A DNA stretch of 64,000 nucleotides from an uncultured Tateyamaria sp. (GCF_947494755.1 NZ_CANLVZ010000001.1:124001-188000); one strand, 5' to 3'; positions 16,599 to 25,781 are shown, counted from the first letter of the stretch. Notes: generated by a model from the letters alone, not told the origin. A program made the numbers and translations.

Positions 16599-16877
16599 TC
16601 AAGCGGCGCTGGCTCCCGCCGTATCCCGAGGCATTTCGAACTGGCGCGTTCCGGTCCGCGTGCCGAGGATCACCGCGCTGTCCGAAATCGCGACAACCGT
16701 GCCTTGGCGCAGCTTGGTTCCGACGCTCACATGCACGATGTCCCCGTTGGCGGAGCGCATAAGGGCACGCCGCGCCTCTGCCGGGCCCATGATCCCGATC
16801 AGATGCATCTGGCGCAGGGGCAGGGCGTTGCTTTGGGTGGCTGCGGTCGCGGTGGTGGCGTTGGTTGTATCGCGCAT
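16599..16877 (-). CDS. Small protein, possibly PilP/GspC-like
   Basis: 92 residues. A Thr/Ala-rich N-terminus is followed by MHLIGIMGPAEARRALMRSANGDIVHVSVGTKLRQGTVVAIS and a final ILGTRTGTRQFEMP strand. This layout (LIGI...RRALxR...G.VxxVxxGTxLxxGxVxxI) recalls the small beta domain of PilP/GspC periplasmic proteins, but no membrane helix or signal peptide is present and no pilus or secretion gene lies nearby. I treat the resemblance as tentative. A GAGG Shine-Dalgarno lies just before the ATG. Confidence 0.55.
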   Translation of the reverse strand: MRDTTNATTATAATQSNALPLRQMHLIGIMGPAEARRALMRSANGDIVHVSVGTKLRQGTVVAISDSAVILGTRTGTRQFEMPRDTAGASAA

Positions 16878-17001
16878 GAAAACCTCGGATCGTCGTCGTT
16901 CGAGGCGGGCGCTATCACGCGGGTTTTGGAACGAAAATCTGATTCTCCGTGATTTAGGCGCGGCTTTGCCGATGACGTTTGGGCAGTCGGCGCAAGGATG
17001 C

Positions 17002-17415
17002 CTACACAGCCTGACGTTTCGTCAAATGGTAGGTGAAGGTGAGGTGCGCAAGTTGCCAGAGGGCGTTCGTGGGCAGGTCCGTGTCCAGATCAAACCCCAG
17101 ACTGCGCCGCCCGTCATTGTGAAACGCGCCCGGAAACCGCGTAGCCATCTGACCGGCCAGATCGGTCTTGCAATCCACGTAAGTGATCAGGCGGTCTGGG
17201 ACGCTGGGCGACCAGTTCAGCCGCAGCGTGGACCCGATGCGCGGCTTTCGGGGCCGCCACGCGGGCTGTGCCCATTTCAGCGACTCATCAAGCGGGCCAA
17301 TGTCAGCCTGCGCTGCCACATCAAGAAACAGCGCGCGCATCTGGCCAAAGCGGTGCTGCGCGGCGCCCGGCCATCCAGCGATGAGGGTCAGTTGATCGGA
17401 GTGCATGTGGGTCAT
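17002..17415 (-). CDS. DUF1801-like protein
   Basis: 137 residues. The segment LDESLKWAQPAWRPRKPRIGSTLRLNWSPS (about 42-71) matches the LxExIKWGxPxW core of the DUF1801/YdhG-like family, a small alpha-beta fold of unknown function related to frataxin-type folds. No catalytic motif is evident. It lies 25 bases from the next minus-strand gene, so the two may be cotranscribed. An alternative start at 17406 would drop three residues. Confidence 0.65.
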   Translation of the reverse strand: MTHMHSDQLTLIAGWPGAAQHRFGQMRALFLDVAAQADIGPLDESLKWAQPAWRPRKPRIGSTLRLNWSPSVPDRLITYVDCKTDLAGQMATRFPGAFHNDGRRSLGFDLDTDLPTNALWQLAHLTFTYHLTKRQAV

Positions 17416-17440
17416 GGTCGCACGCTAGCCCGCTGTCCTG

Positions 17441-18028
17441 TCAAGTATCGGCAGCAGGCGTGGTGGTGCAGCGGGCGCGCAGTGTCGCGATATTGGCCGA
17501 ACCCGGGGCCGTCCATGCCGTCAGGATTTCGGGGTGGCACGCACGGTCAATGTCTTGCAGGGCAATCTGGGCATCCACAATCACCACATTGCGCCGCTTG
17601 GGGTAGAGAAACGGCCATGACCCATAAAGACCCCACTGCATGCTTTGGGTGATGGATACGCCTTGCGCCCCGAGCGCGGCGATATCATCCCAGACATCAA
17701 GCGTTTCAAGGTGCGGGTCTGTAATGGGGGCCGCGCCGTCGACAAAGATCAGGAACGCCTCGGCCTGATCCACCACGGGCGTGTCGTCCCGGATGGCACC
17801 GCTGGTGTCAAAAAGCGCGGCCCAGGGCGCAAACATCTTGTCCGATCCATCCGACAGGGCGACCCCCCAGGTTTTCTCAAGATAGATCGCTGCGACGGGT
17901 TTGCCTGTCAGGGTGCTGCGCCAGGTCGAATGGGGTGCGTAGGCTTCGATCATTGCAAGACCAACCGACCACAACCACACCCCTGCGACGAGGATGGCAG
18001 TCGCGATGGCCGGACCTTTGATCGACAT
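17441..18028 (-). CDS. Hypothetical protein with N-terminal membrane anchor
   Basis: 195 residues. One membrane helix at about 7-28 (AIATAILVAGVWLWSVGLAMIEA) anchors a soluble domain with pattern VAAIYLEKTWGVALSDGS, FLIFVDGAAPITDPHLETL, GSWPFLYPKRRNVVIVDAQ. Family unknown; the domain would face the periplasm if the anchor is a signal-anchor. It begins 6 bases after purF ends, in the same direction, so it may be read through from purF. No function is proposed. Confidence 0.65.
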   Translation of the reverse strand: MSIKGPAIATAILVAGVWLWSVGLAMIEAYAPHSTWRSTLTGKPVAAIYLEKTWGVALSDGSDKMFAPWAALFDTSGAIRDDTPVVDQAEAFLIFVDGAAPITDPHLETLDVWDDIAALGAQGVSITQSMQWGLYGSWPFLYPKRRNVVIVDAQIALQDIDRACHPEILTAWTAPGSANIATLRARCTTTPAADT

Positions 18029-18034
18029 GCGGCC

Positions 18035-19516
18035 CTATTCCGCCGCTTTCATCTCGAACCCTTTTTCGATCATGTCCGCAGGCTCGACCGGGTATTCGCC
18101 CGAGAAACACGCATCGCAATATTGCGGGCTTGAGGCGTCGCGCCCCTTTGCCTCGCCCACTGCGCGATAAAGCCCGTCGAGCGAGATGAACTTCAGGCTG
18201 TCGACGCCAAGATGCTGGGTCATTTCGGCCTCGGACATGGTCGCGGCCAGCAGCTTTTCGCGCTGCGGTGTGTCCACGCCATAAAAACAGGGCCAAGCTG
18301 TCGGTGGTGAGGCAATGCGGAAATGGACCTCGGCCGCGCCCGCATCCAGAATCATTTCCTTGATCTTGCGCGAGGTCGTGCCGCGCACCACGCTGTCATC
18401 CACGAGAATTACGCGCTTGCCCCTGATGAGCGCGCGATTGACGTTCAGCTTGAGACGCACACCCATGTTGCGGATGCTCTCGGACGGTTCGATGAAGGTG
18501 CGGCCCATATACTGATTGCGGATGATCCCCATCGCATAAGGGATGCCCGATTCCATCGAATAACCGATGGCGGCGGGTGTGCCGGAGTCAGGGACTGGGC
18601 AGACCAGATCAGCCTCGACCGGGGCCTCCTTGGCCAGTTCGCGCCCGATGTTTTCACGCGTCTCGTAAACCGAGCGGCCCCCGAGGATGCTGTCAGGGCG
18701 GCTGAAATAGACATGTTCAAAAATGCAGAAGCGCGACTTTTTGGGCCGGAAGGGGTGGCGGCTTTCAATGCCCTGTTCGGTGATCACGACCATCTCGCCG
18801 GGTTCGATCTCGCGGACGAACTCGGCACCGATGATATCCAGCGCACAGGTTTCCGAGCTGAGCACATAGCCCGTTTCCAGCTTGCCCAGCACCAGCGGGC
18901 GCACGCCAAGCGGGTCGCGCACGCCGATCAGTTTGGTGCGGGTCATGGCCACCACGGAAAACGCGCCCTCTACCCGGCGCAGCGCATCTTCCATCCGTTC
19001 CGGGATGTTGCGTTGCAGGGACCGCGCCATGAGGTGAATGATGCACTCGCTGTCAGACGAGGACTGAAAGATCGAGCCGCGCTCGATCAGCTCGCGGCGC
19101 AGCGCGTCGGCATTTGTGATGTTGCCATTGTGCGCGATGGCCGCGCCCCCCATGGCGAACTCACCGAAAAATGGCTGCACGTCGCGGATCGCGGTCTGCC
19201 CTTTGGAGCCAGCGGTGGAATAGCGCACGTGCCCAATGGACAGGGCACCGGGCAGCGTCTCCATCACCTTTTGCGAGGTGAAATTGTCGCGCACATAGCC
19301 AAAGCGGCGGGCCGAATTGAAACCGTGATCGGGGTCATATGAAACGATCCCGCCCGCTTCCTGTCCCCGGTGTTGCAGGGCGTGCAGGCCGAGGGCCACA
19401 AAGTTTGCTGCATCCATGGTGCCAAGGACGCCAAAGATCCCGCACTCTTCTTTCAATTTGTCATCATCGAAGGGATGGGCAGGGGGCATCAGCGCGTCAG
19501 CGTCAAAATCGGACAA
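18035..19516 (-). CDS. purF: Amidophosphoribosyltransferase (PurF)
   Basis: 493 residues. First step of purine synthesis: PRPP plus glutamine to phosphoribosylamine. After a short propeptide the protein has EECGIFGV (catalytic Cys25 once processed), an N-terminal Ntn glutaminase domain, then a phosphoribosyltransferase domain with VILVDDSVVRGTTSRKIKEM. Start choice: a TTG at 19516 has GGAG at 19524-19527 with 7-base spacing and gives MSDFDADALMPP; the internal ATG at 19489 would also work, while the frame from 19579 has no support. cvpA lies directly upstream in the same direction, the classical purF-cvpA pairing. Confidence 0.96.
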   Translation of the reverse strand: MSDFDADALMPPAHPFDDDKLKEECGIFGVLGTMDAANFVALGLHALQHRGQEAGGIVSYDPDHGFNSARRFGYVRDNFTSQKVMETLPGALSIGHVRYSTAGSKGQTAIRDVQPFFGEFAMGGAAIAHNGNITNADALRRELIERGSIFQSSSDSECIIHLMARSLQRNIPERMEDALRRVEGAFSVVAMTRTKLIGVRDPLGVRPLVLGKLETGYVLSSETCALDIIGAEFVREIEPGEMVVITEQGIESRHPFRPKKSRFCIFEHVYFSRPDSILGGRSVYETRENIGRELAKEAPVEADLVCPVPDSGTPAAIGYSMESGIPYAMGIIRNQYMGRTFIEPSESIRNMGVRLKLNVNRALIRGKRVILVDDSVVRGTTSRKIKEMILDAGAAEVHFRIASPPTAWPCFYGVDTPQREKLLAATMSEAEMTQHLGVDSLKFISLDGLYRAVGEAKGRDASSPQYCDACFSGEYPVEPADMIEKGFEMKAAE

Positions 19517-19523
19517 GGGGCAG

Positions 19524-19527
19524 CTCC
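19524..19527 (-). promoter_or_regulatory. Shine-Dalgarno that decides the purF TTG start
   Basis: GGAG on the minus strand lies 7 bases before TTG 19516. Neither the ATG at 19489 nor the one at 19579 has a comparable site. Confidence 0.6.
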
Positions 19528-19645
19528 GAATCCAGTGCAGGTTGGTGCGGGGTGTACCAAGCGGGGCCCGCACTGTCACGACGCGATCACCTCTTTGGGC
19601 GATGACTTTGCTTCTGGTGTTGCCGCACCGATACGGGCCGCGTCC

Positions 19646-20200
19646 TTACCCGCCGCAATTGCCCACAAGCGTTTCGTATTGGGTCGTGATCCAGCCAAGC
19701 GCCTGTTCGGGGTTCTGATCCTCGATCTGGCCGGTAAAGCGGCCAAAGACTGCCGCAGACCGGCTTTCGTCCACAATTGTGAATTCCTGACCGGTGATCA
19801 CGGTGTCGTAGACAAAGAACGCAATTGCGACCAGCAGAATGCCGCGGGCCACGCCGAACAGGAACCCAAGCCCCTGATCAAGTCCGCCAAGGGCCGATCG
19901 TTGGACGAGGGACGAAAACAGCGGGGTGAACAGCGATACCACGATCAGCGCCAGGGCAAAGACGAGCGCGAAGGCCCCGATAATGCTCAGCTCGCAACTG
20001 TCGGCAATGAATTCGCCTACGACCGGGATTTCGCGCACCAGCGGTTCGACCCGGGGCGCGAACAGAAAGGCGAGAATGGCTGCGGCGATCCAGCCGGCGA
20101 TGGCCATCGCCTCGCGCACGATGCCGCGCCCATAGGCCAGAAGGGCCGACAGGATAATGACCACGGCGACTCCGCCGTCAATGATAGTGAACCCTTCCAT
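19646..20200 (-). CDS. cvpA: CvpA family membrane protein
   Basis: 184 residues with four membrane helices (about 8-28, 30-50, 68-90, 105-128) and a polar C-terminal tail. The first helix region GFTIIDGGVAVVIILSALLAYGRGIVREAM and the later SLFTPLFSSLVQRSALGGLDQGLGFLFGVARG are the CvpA signature. The family is needed for colicin V production in E. coli and is commonly associated with purF; its molecular role is poorly known, with links to envelope stress. An AAGGAC Shine-Dalgarno precedes the ATG. Confidence 0.9.
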   Translation of the reverse strand: MEGFTIIDGGVAVVIILSALLAYGRGIVREAMAIAGWIAAAILAFLFAPRVEPLVREIPVVGEFIADSCELSIIGAFALVFALALIVVSLFTPLFSSLVQRSALGGLDQGLGFLFGVARGILLVAIAFFVYDTVITGQEFTIVDESRSAAVFGRFTGQIEDQNPEQALGWITTQYETLVGNCGG

Positions 20201-20232
20201 GGTCCTTGTCCTTCTTACTGCCCTTGTCGGCG

Positions 20233-21597
20233 CTATCCTGCGCCGAACACTTCGCCCACAAAACCTGTCAGATCGCTCATCTGGTTCAGTGCCATGCCTT
20301 GAACGCCCGGGGCTTTGCCCCCTTTTGGCGCGATTGCGCTGGTGAAACCAAGTTTTTGTGCTTCTTTCAACCTATTTTCGGTCTGGGGGGCCGGGCGCAG
20401 GGCTCCGGACAGGCTGATTTCGCCGAAAACCACCGTATCGGCGGGCAGCGCGCTATCCTCGCGTGCACTGAGCAGGGCCGCAGCGACCGCCAGATCGGCG
20501 GCGGGTTCGTTGATTTTCATGCCACCTGCGACGTTCAGGTAGACGTCGAGGCCCGCAAAGGGGATGCCGCAGCGCGCTTCGAGCACGGCGAGGATCATGG
20601 CAAGCCGCCCGCCATCCCAGCCCACAACTGTGCGCCGCGCCTGCGAGTGGGGCGAGGGCGCGACGAGCGCCTGCAATTCGCACAGGACGGGCCGCGTGCC
20701 TTCGATCCCCGCAAAGACGACCGACCCGGGCGACGGCGTGCCGCGCTCGGACAGGAACAGGGCCGAGGGGTTTGTGACCTCGGCCAGCCCCGCACCGGTC
20801 ATTTCAAACACCCCGATCTCGTCTGCGGGTCCAAAGCGGTTCTTGACCGCGCGCAGGATACGGAACTGGTGGCCGCGCTCGCCCTCGAAATAAAGGACGG
20901 TGTCGACCATGTGTTCGACGACGCGGGGGCCTGCGATCTGCCCCTCCTTGGTGACGTGACCGACCAGCACGACGCTGATGCCCTTGCGCTTGGCGAAGGT
21001 GGTCAGCTCGTGCGCCGTTGCGCGGACCTGGCTGACGGAGCCCGGCGCGCTGTCCACGGTATCGAGCCACATGGTCTGGATCGAGTCGATGATGGCGAGG
21101 CCCGGCGCCTCGGCCTCAAGCGTGGTGAGGATGTTGCGCAGGTTGGTGTCGGCGGCCAGTTGCACGGGTGCGTCATCCAGCCCCAGACGTTGGGCGCGCA
21201 TGCGGACCTGCGCGCTGGCCTCTTCGCCGCTGACATAGATCGTCTTCATGCCCGCCTTGGCAAAATGCGCCGCCGCCTGAAGCAACAGGGTTGATTTGCC
21301 AATGCCGGGGTCACCGCCCACGAGGATCGCCGAGGCGGGCACAAGGCCACCGCCCAACACGCGGTCCAGTTCGGTCATTTGGGATTGGGTGCGGGGGGGC
21401 GGCGTTTCCTTGGCGCGCAAATCGGTCAGGGTGACGCCCGTGCCGCGTTTTGCGCCAAGCGCCTTGGCACCGGGACCGGTGGACAGCCCTGCATCTTCGG
21501 TGATGGTGTTCCATTCGCCGCATCCGTCGCAGCGCCCGGACCATTTGGTAAAGGACGACCCGCAAGCCGAACAGGAATAGATGGGGTTTTTAGCCAT
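20233..21597 (-). CDS. radA: DNA repair protein RadA
   Basis: 454 residues. A C4 zinc finger (CSACG and CDGCG, residues 9-26), a RecA-like ATPase with Walker A GGDPGIGKSTL (about 94-104), the RadA-specific KNRFG motif (VKNRFGPADEIGVFEM) and a Lon-protease-like C-terminal domain. RadA is a DnaB-like branch-migration helicase that helps homologous recombination and repair. It lies 32 bases upstream of cvpA; radA-cvpA-purF is a familiar order in Rhodobacteraceae. The start ATG at 21597 gives the conserved MAKNPIYSCSACG. Confidence 0.96.
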   Translation of the reverse strand: MAKNPIYSCSACGSSFTKWSGRCDGCGEWNTITEDAGLSTGPGAKALGAKRGTGVTLTDLRAKETPPPRTQSQMTELDRVLGGGLVPASAILVGGDPGIGKSTLLLQAAAHFAKAGMKTIYVSGEEASAQVRMRAQRLGLDDAPVQLAADTNLRNILTTLEAEAPGLAIIDSIQTMWLDTVDSAPGSVSQVRATAHELTTFAKRKGISVVLVGHVTKEGQIAGPRVVEHMVDTVLYFEGERGHQFRILRAVKNRFGPADEIGVFEMTGAGLAEVTNPSALFLSERGTPSPGSVVFAGIEGTRPVLCELQALVAPSPHSQARRTVVGWDGGRLAMILAVLEARCGIPFAGLDVYLNVAGGMKINEPAADLAVAAALLSAREDSALPADTVVFGEISLSGALRPAPQTENRLKEAQKLGFTSAIAPKGGKAPGVQGMALNQMSDLTGFVGEVFGAG

Positions 21598-21648
21598 GGC
21601 CGAGGGTGTGCCAGCGCGGGGCGGGTGGGTAAAGCCCTATTCTTGGCC

Positions 21649-22422
21649 CTACTCCGCGCCCTGTTCCAGCCGCGTGGGCAGCTTTGTGATCTTGGCGCTG
21701 GTGACCCGTTTGGGACTGGGCGTGTTCAATTCGGGCAACATGGTTTCCAATTCGTCCAGCAACCGCTCCATCTGGGTGCGCGCGACGGCCTCGTCCAACT
21801 CGATCCGGTTGATCCACAGCGAGAATTCGGACTGGATCGCGGTGGCATGGGCCAGGCGCTCGTTGAAGCGGTCCACCTCGAATTGGCGTTCCTTGATAAA
21901 GGACCGCGCGCGTTCGACCCGGTCATCCGAGAACGCTTCGGCCAGATCGCGGCTGACATGGGACATCTTGGCGGCGAGTTCCAGCACCTCGGGTTCCAGC
22001 TGGGCCAGATCGGGGTGGTCGCGCATATGCATCATCCGATCACGCATCTCGTCAAACGCGTCGTTGATGCGGAACGCGCCCTGCCGGTCGGCCGTGTGGG
22101 CCAAATGATAGGCGCGCGTCACATCATCAAGGCTGATATCAAAGCGGCGATGCGAGGTTTCAAGTTGCAGGATGCGCCAGTTGGACGGCAGGAAGAAGCA
22201 CAAGGTCAGCGCAAAAACCGTCAGTCCGACCTGAGCATAGAGGCCCGCATTCGTGATACTCTGCCCGTTCCACTGAACTGCAAGGTCCACCCAAGGCCAG
22301 ATGCCCGCGGCTGCAAGGCCGGTGCTGACCAGCAAAATCACTGCAAGGGCTGCAAACAGGATGAGCGAAATGCGCTGCATGAAGACGGTCAAAACCTGAC
22401 CAAAAAATCGTAACTTTTCCAT
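21649..22422 (-). CDS. Membrane protein with C-terminal coiled coil
   Basis: 257 residues. Two membrane helices (about 17-40 and 60-80) are followed by a long charged helical region from about 90 to 240 (for example ARSFIKERQFEVDRFNERLAHATAIQSEF and ELDEAVARTQMERLLDELETM), suggesting a membrane-anchored coiled coil on the cytoplasmic side. Orthologues in this family are often annotated DNA repair protein, probably only because of the radA neighbour; I see no repair motif. GGAAGG precedes the ATG at a normal distance. Confidence 0.75.
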   Translation of the reverse strand: MEKLRFFGQVLTVFMQRISLILFAALAVILLVSTGLAAAGIWPWVDLAVQWNGQSITNAGLYAQVGLTVFALTLCFFLPSNWRILQLETSHRRFDISLDDVTRAYHLAHTADRQGAFRINDAFDEMRDRMMHMRDHPDLAQLEPEVLELAAKMSHVSRDLAEAFSDDRVERARSFIKERQFEVDRFNERLAHATAIQSEFSLWINRIELDEAVARTQMERLLDELETMLPELNTPSPKRVTSAKITKLPTRLEQGAE

Positions 22423-22533
22423 AAGCCTTCCCCCCAGAAGACGTGACTTGGATCAGCTTACAGGGCTAAGGCCCTGTGCAGCAACGATTATTTGTGTGAC
22501 TTTGCGTGCGCAGTGGCGACAAAGGGCTTTGGA

Positions 22534-23001
22534 TCAGGCGATTGTGTCCGATTTTTCACCAATCGCGCGGGCATTTGTGCCTTGATCCGTGCGCCAACTG
22601 ACCCAAAGCGAGGTCAGGATACAGGCGGTGAACAGGTAAAGCCCCCATGCGGTTTCAAGCCGCCCGACGCCGATTCCCTTGGCCAACGTGATGTAAAGCG
22701 CGATCAGGAAGATGTCGGCCATGGCGAGCTTGCCGAGGATGGTGAGTACAGGCGTGAGGCGCACGCTCAGCAGATTCCAGTGGATCAGTGCCAGTCCGAT
22801 GGTTTTCAGCAGCGGAGCCACCAACGCAAACAGGGTCACGACCAGCGCGAGGATCACATCGGTTTTCCACAGCGATTGCAAGCCTGTGATGACCGAGATT
22901 TCCTTGAGGTTGAACAGCGGCAACAGACCGGCGCGCATCAGCGGCGCAAACCACGACAACGGAAACAGGACAAGGAGGCAAAGGTTGATCCAGCGGTGCA
23001 T
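22534..23001 (-). CDS. PqiA/LetA-like membrane protein
   Basis: 155 residues. The N-terminus MHRWINLCLLVLFPLSWFAP starts a set of four membrane helices with the PqiA-domain features FPLSWFAPLMRAGLL, VITGLQSLW, a central hydrophobic helix and LAMADIFLIALYITLAKG. It is half the length of E. coli PqiA/LetA, having one domain. Those proteins work with MCE-domain partners in lipid transport between membranes, and mlaF and mlaE are directly upstream on the same strand. The start at 23001 is set by the domain; a longer frame to 23214 is not supported. A GC-rich repeat lies in the 73-base gap to mlaF. Confidence 0.82.
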   Translation of the reverse strand: MHRWINLCLLVLFPLSWFAPLMRAGLLPLFNLKEISVITGLQSLWKTDVILALVVTLFALVAPLLKTIGLALIHWNLLSVRLTPVLTILGKLAMADIFLIALYITLAKGIGVGRLETAWGLYLFTACILTSLWVSWRTDQGTNARAIGEKSDTIA

Positions 23002-23025
23002 ATCTACTCTTGATGGGGGCGGTGT

Positions 23026-23073
23026 GGGACTGTTTGGCCCCTGAGGGGTCCAAATGCGCCCACCCGCCGTCCC
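23026..23073. repeat. Hairpin/G-rich intergenic repeat, copy 3
   Basis: GGGACTGTTTGG, a hairpin (TTTGG CCCC TGA GGGG T CCAAA), then TGCGCCCACCCGCCGTCCC. The outer GGGAC and GTCCC pair perfectly, whereas copy 1 has GGTC and GACC, so the outer stem covaries. The minus strand of the tail reads GGGACGGCGGGTGGGCG. It lies one base beyond the mlaF stop, between mlaF and the PqiA-like gene. Confidence 0.65.
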
Positions 23074-23074
23074 T

Positions 23075-23821
23075 TTATCTGACGGCCTCGATTGGTCCTG
23101 TGGCGCGTCCATGGATGAATTGATCGAGATAGGGATCACCTGCGCTGTCCATCTCGCTGACCGGGCCTGTCCAGCGGATCTTGCCAGCATGCAGCATCGC
23201 CACATGGTCCGCAATTGTGCGCACGCTGCTCATATCGTGGGTGATTGTCATGGTGGTCGCGCCCATTTCGCGCACGATTTCGCGGATCAGGTCGTTGATG
23301 ACCCCAGCCATGATCGGGTCGAGCCCTGTGGTGGGTTCGTCGAAAAAGATGATCTCGGGGTCGGCGGCGATGGCGCGCGCCAGCCCGACGCGCTTTTGCA
23401 TGCCGCCCGAGAGTTCCGCCGGAAGCCGATCCGCCACATCCGGCGTCAGCCCGACCCGTCGCAGTTTTTCGATGGCGATGTCGCGCGCCTCGGTGCGCGG
23501 TTTGGCAAGGCTGCCACGCAGCAGTCGGAACGCGACGTTTTGCCAGACGGGCAGGGAGTCAAAGAGAGCGGCCCCCTGAAACAGCATCCCGAAGCGTGCC
23601 AGAAACGCGTCGCGGTCGGTTTGGGTGACGTCGGTGCCATCGACGGTGATTGTGCCTGCATCAGGTGTCACAAGCCCCAGCACGGATTTAATGGCAACCG
23701 ATTTGCCCGTGCCTGATCCGCCAATGATGACCATGGATGTGCCCTTGGCCACGTGCAGGTTCACGCCTTGCAGGACGTGGTTGGTGCCGAATGCTTTGTG
23801 GACGTTGTCGAGAGTGATCAT
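23075..23821 (-). CDS. mlaF: ABC transporter ATP-binding protein MlaF
   Basis: 248 residues. Walker A GGSGTGKS (about 35-42), signature LSGGMQKRVGLARAI, Walker B IIFFDEPTTGLDP and TMTITHDM H-loop, with the GMQKR and FDEPTTGLDPI features of MlaF-type proteins. It powers phospholipid movement between the inner and outer membranes together with the permease MlaE, 70 bases upstream. No MCE-domain MlaD gene is present next to the pair. It is followed by a hairpin repeat and a PqiA/LetA-like gene. Confidence 0.9.
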   Translation of the reverse strand: MITLDNVHKAFGTNHVLQGVNLHVAKGTSMVIIGGSGTGKSVAIKSVLGLVTPDAGTITVDGTDVTQTDRDAFLARFGMLFQGAALFDSLPVWQNVAFRLLRGSLAKPRTEARDIAIEKLRRVGLTPDVADRLPAELSGGMQKRVGLARAIAADPEIIFFDEPTTGLDPIMAGVINDLIREIVREMGATTMTITHDMSSVRTIADHVAMLHAGKIRWTGPVSEMDSAGDPYLDQFIHGRATGPIEAVR

Positions 23822-23891
23822 CGGTGTGCGCGCCTCGTGAGGGCGGGATTTGAGTTTGTTTGGCGAGATGAAGCAGGGGGGCTGGGCTGGA

Positions 23892-24665
23892 TCATAGCGA
23901 AAAGAACACCCCCGTCAGGACGAAGTTGGCGGCCAGGATCAGCACAGCGGCCGCCTCGACCGACCCCTTGGTGGCGCGGCCCACGCCCTGGGCACCGCGC
24001 CCTGAATTCATGCCGAAATAGCAGCCCATCAACGCCGCGATACAGCCAAAGACCGCCCCTTTGGCAAGGCTTGAGGTGATGTCGCGCAGTTGCAGGAAAT
24101 CCACTGTGTTCTGGATATAGGCGGCGGCGTTGAAGCCAAGCGTACCTGTCGCCACCGCATAGCCGCCAAAGATGCCGATCACGTCCCCGACACCTACGAG
24201 CAAGGGCACCACCAGCGTGGCGGCCACGACTCGCGGTGCGATCAGGTATTTCATGGGATGTGTGGACAGGGTCACCAGCGCGTCGATCTGCTCGGTCACC
24301 TTCATCGTGGCGATTTCGGCGGCGATAGAGGACGTAACGCGGGCCGCGATCATCAGCCCCACAAGCACGGGGCCCAATTCGCGCACCATCCCGATGGCGA
24401 CGATCTGTGGCACGACAGCTTCGGCGTTGAAGCGCGCGCCGCCTGCGTAGATTTGCAGCGCCAGCGCGCCCCCCGTGAAGATCGCCGTCAGCCCGACCAC
24501 CGGCAGCGACAGCCATCCGATGTTGAGCAAGGCCAGCCCGAACTCGCGCGGATAGAAGGGGGGTGTCAGCGCATGGCGCAAGGTGGCGATGCCGAACAGG
24601 CTGACCCTCCCGATTGCGGCCAGTAGCCCGAGCACGGCGCGCCCAATCGCGGCCAGAACCCTCAT
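23892..24665 (-). CDS. mlaE: ABC transporter permease MlaE
   Basis: 257 residues with about five to six membrane helices. MlaE family motifs: [64 protein letters not shown] and the final [10 protein letters not shown]. It is the inner-membrane permease of the lipid-asymmetry ABC transporter. The start overlaps the alr stop by four bases (24662-24665), so it is translated with alanine racemase, a coupling of peptidoglycan precursor supply and outer-membrane maintenance on one transcript. Confidence 0.93.
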   Translation of the reverse strand: MRVLAAIGRAVLGLLAAIGRVSLFGIATLRHALTPPFYPREFGLALLNIGWLSLPVVGLTAIFTGGALALQIYAGGARFNAEAVVPQIVAIGMVRELGPVLVGLMIAARVTSSIAAEIATMKVTEQIDALVTLSTHPMKYLIAPRVVAATLVVPLLVGVGDVIGIFGGYAVATGTLGFNAAAYIQNTVDFLQLRDITSSLAKGAVFGCIAALMGCYFGMNSGRGAQGVGRATKGSVEAAAVLILAANFVLTGVFFSL

Positions 24666-25696
24666 TCGGCGTAGGTCCGGTGATACCGCTGGCCAAGGGA
24701 TGTCAGGATTTCATAGCCGATGGTGCCGGCGGCGTCGGCCACCATGTCCACGGTTTGCCGCGCCCCGAGCAATTGCAGCGTGTCCGGGTCATGCCCCAGA
24801 TCGGTCACATCCGCGGTGATCAGGTCCATCGACACACGGCCCACAACCGGGCAGGGGGTGGCGTCAGCAAAGAGGGTCGCTTGCGCCCCCATCGCGCGGA
24901 TCAGCCCATCGGCATAGCCGCCCGACAGGGTCGCAATGCGTGCATCGCGCGGGGCCTGCCAAACATTGCCGTAGCCCACGGTCTCACCCTTGGCGACATC
25001 GCGCACCTGAATGACCGGCAGATCAAGGTTGACCACAGGAGCGGCCCCCTCGAACGGCAACCCGCCATAAAGGCCCACGCCGGGGCGGGTCATGTCGAAA
25101 TGGTAGGCTCCGCCCATCAGCGTCCCGCCGGTCGCCGCGAGTGAGCGCGGCACATCAAGCCCGTCGGTCATCGCGTGAAATTCCGAGAGTTGGTGCGCAT
25201 TCATCGGGTGATCAGGCTCGTCCGCGCAGGCCAGATGCGACATGATCAACTGCGGGCCCTGGGCGATGGCAATATCGCGCACCGCAGACCATTCCGGCGG
25301 CTCCATTCCCAGACGGTTCATCCCTGTATCAAGCTGGATGCCAAAGGGCGCGCCCGGCAGTGCCTCCACATGGCGCAACATCTGATCGACGGAGTTGAGC
25401 AGCGGGGTCAGCGCAGCCTCCTCCACAAGGCGCGTGTCCCCGACCATATGTCCCGAGAAGACATAGATCGTCGGGCCCTGACCCAAAGCGGCACGCAGGA
25501 TGGCCCCTTCGTTCGCCGTGGCCACGAAAAAGCTGCGCACCCCCGCGCGCGCCAAGGCCCGCCCGGCAACGGGTGATCCGATGCCGTAGCCGTTGGCCTT
25601 CACCACGGCCCCGGTTTCCCCCTCTGACAGTGCGTCCAGCGCCTGCCAGTTGCGCACCAAAGCGCCCAGATCAATTGTCAGCGTCGCAGATGTCAT
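24662..25696 (-). CDS. alr: Alanine racemase
   Basis: 344 residues. It makes D-alanine for peptidoglycan from L-alanine with pyridoxal phosphate. The PLP lysine is in [10 protein letters not shown] (about 34-43) and the catalytic tyrosine in VGYGNVW. The C-terminal beta domain carries [12 protein letters not shown]. The ATG at 25696 gives [17 protein letters not shown], the conserved family start; a 420-residue frame to 25924 overlaps the next gene and is discarded. The stop overlaps the mlaE start. Confidence 0.95.
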   Translation of the reverse strand: MTSATLTIDLGALVRNWQALDALSEGETGAVVKANGYGIGSPVAGRALARAGVRSFFVATANEGAILRAALGQGPTIYVFSGHMVGDTRLVEEAALTPLLNSVDQMLRHVEALPGAPFGIQLDTGMNRLGMEPPEWSAVRDIAIAQGPQLIMSHLACADEPDHPMNAHQLSEFHAMTDGLDVPRSLAATGGTLMGGAYHFDMTRPGVGLYGGLPFEGAAPVVNLDLPVIQVRDVAKGETVGYGNVWQAPRDARIATLSGGYADGLIRAMGAQATLFADATPCPVVGRVSMDLITADVTDLGHDPDTLQLLGARQTVDMVADAAGTIGYEILTSLGQRYHRTYAE

Positions 25697-25781
25697 GAGC
25701 GCGGTTTTGACAGGCAACGTCGCGCGGGGAAAGGGGAAAAGGGGAAATGGCATCGCATCGGGTCCGGCGGTGGCGACCGGG

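Noticed and set aside
16930-16954. GGAAC followed by CGTG, EcfG-like
   Set aside because: The spacer is 15 and the -10 core is CGTG instead of CGTT, so it does not meet the consensus.
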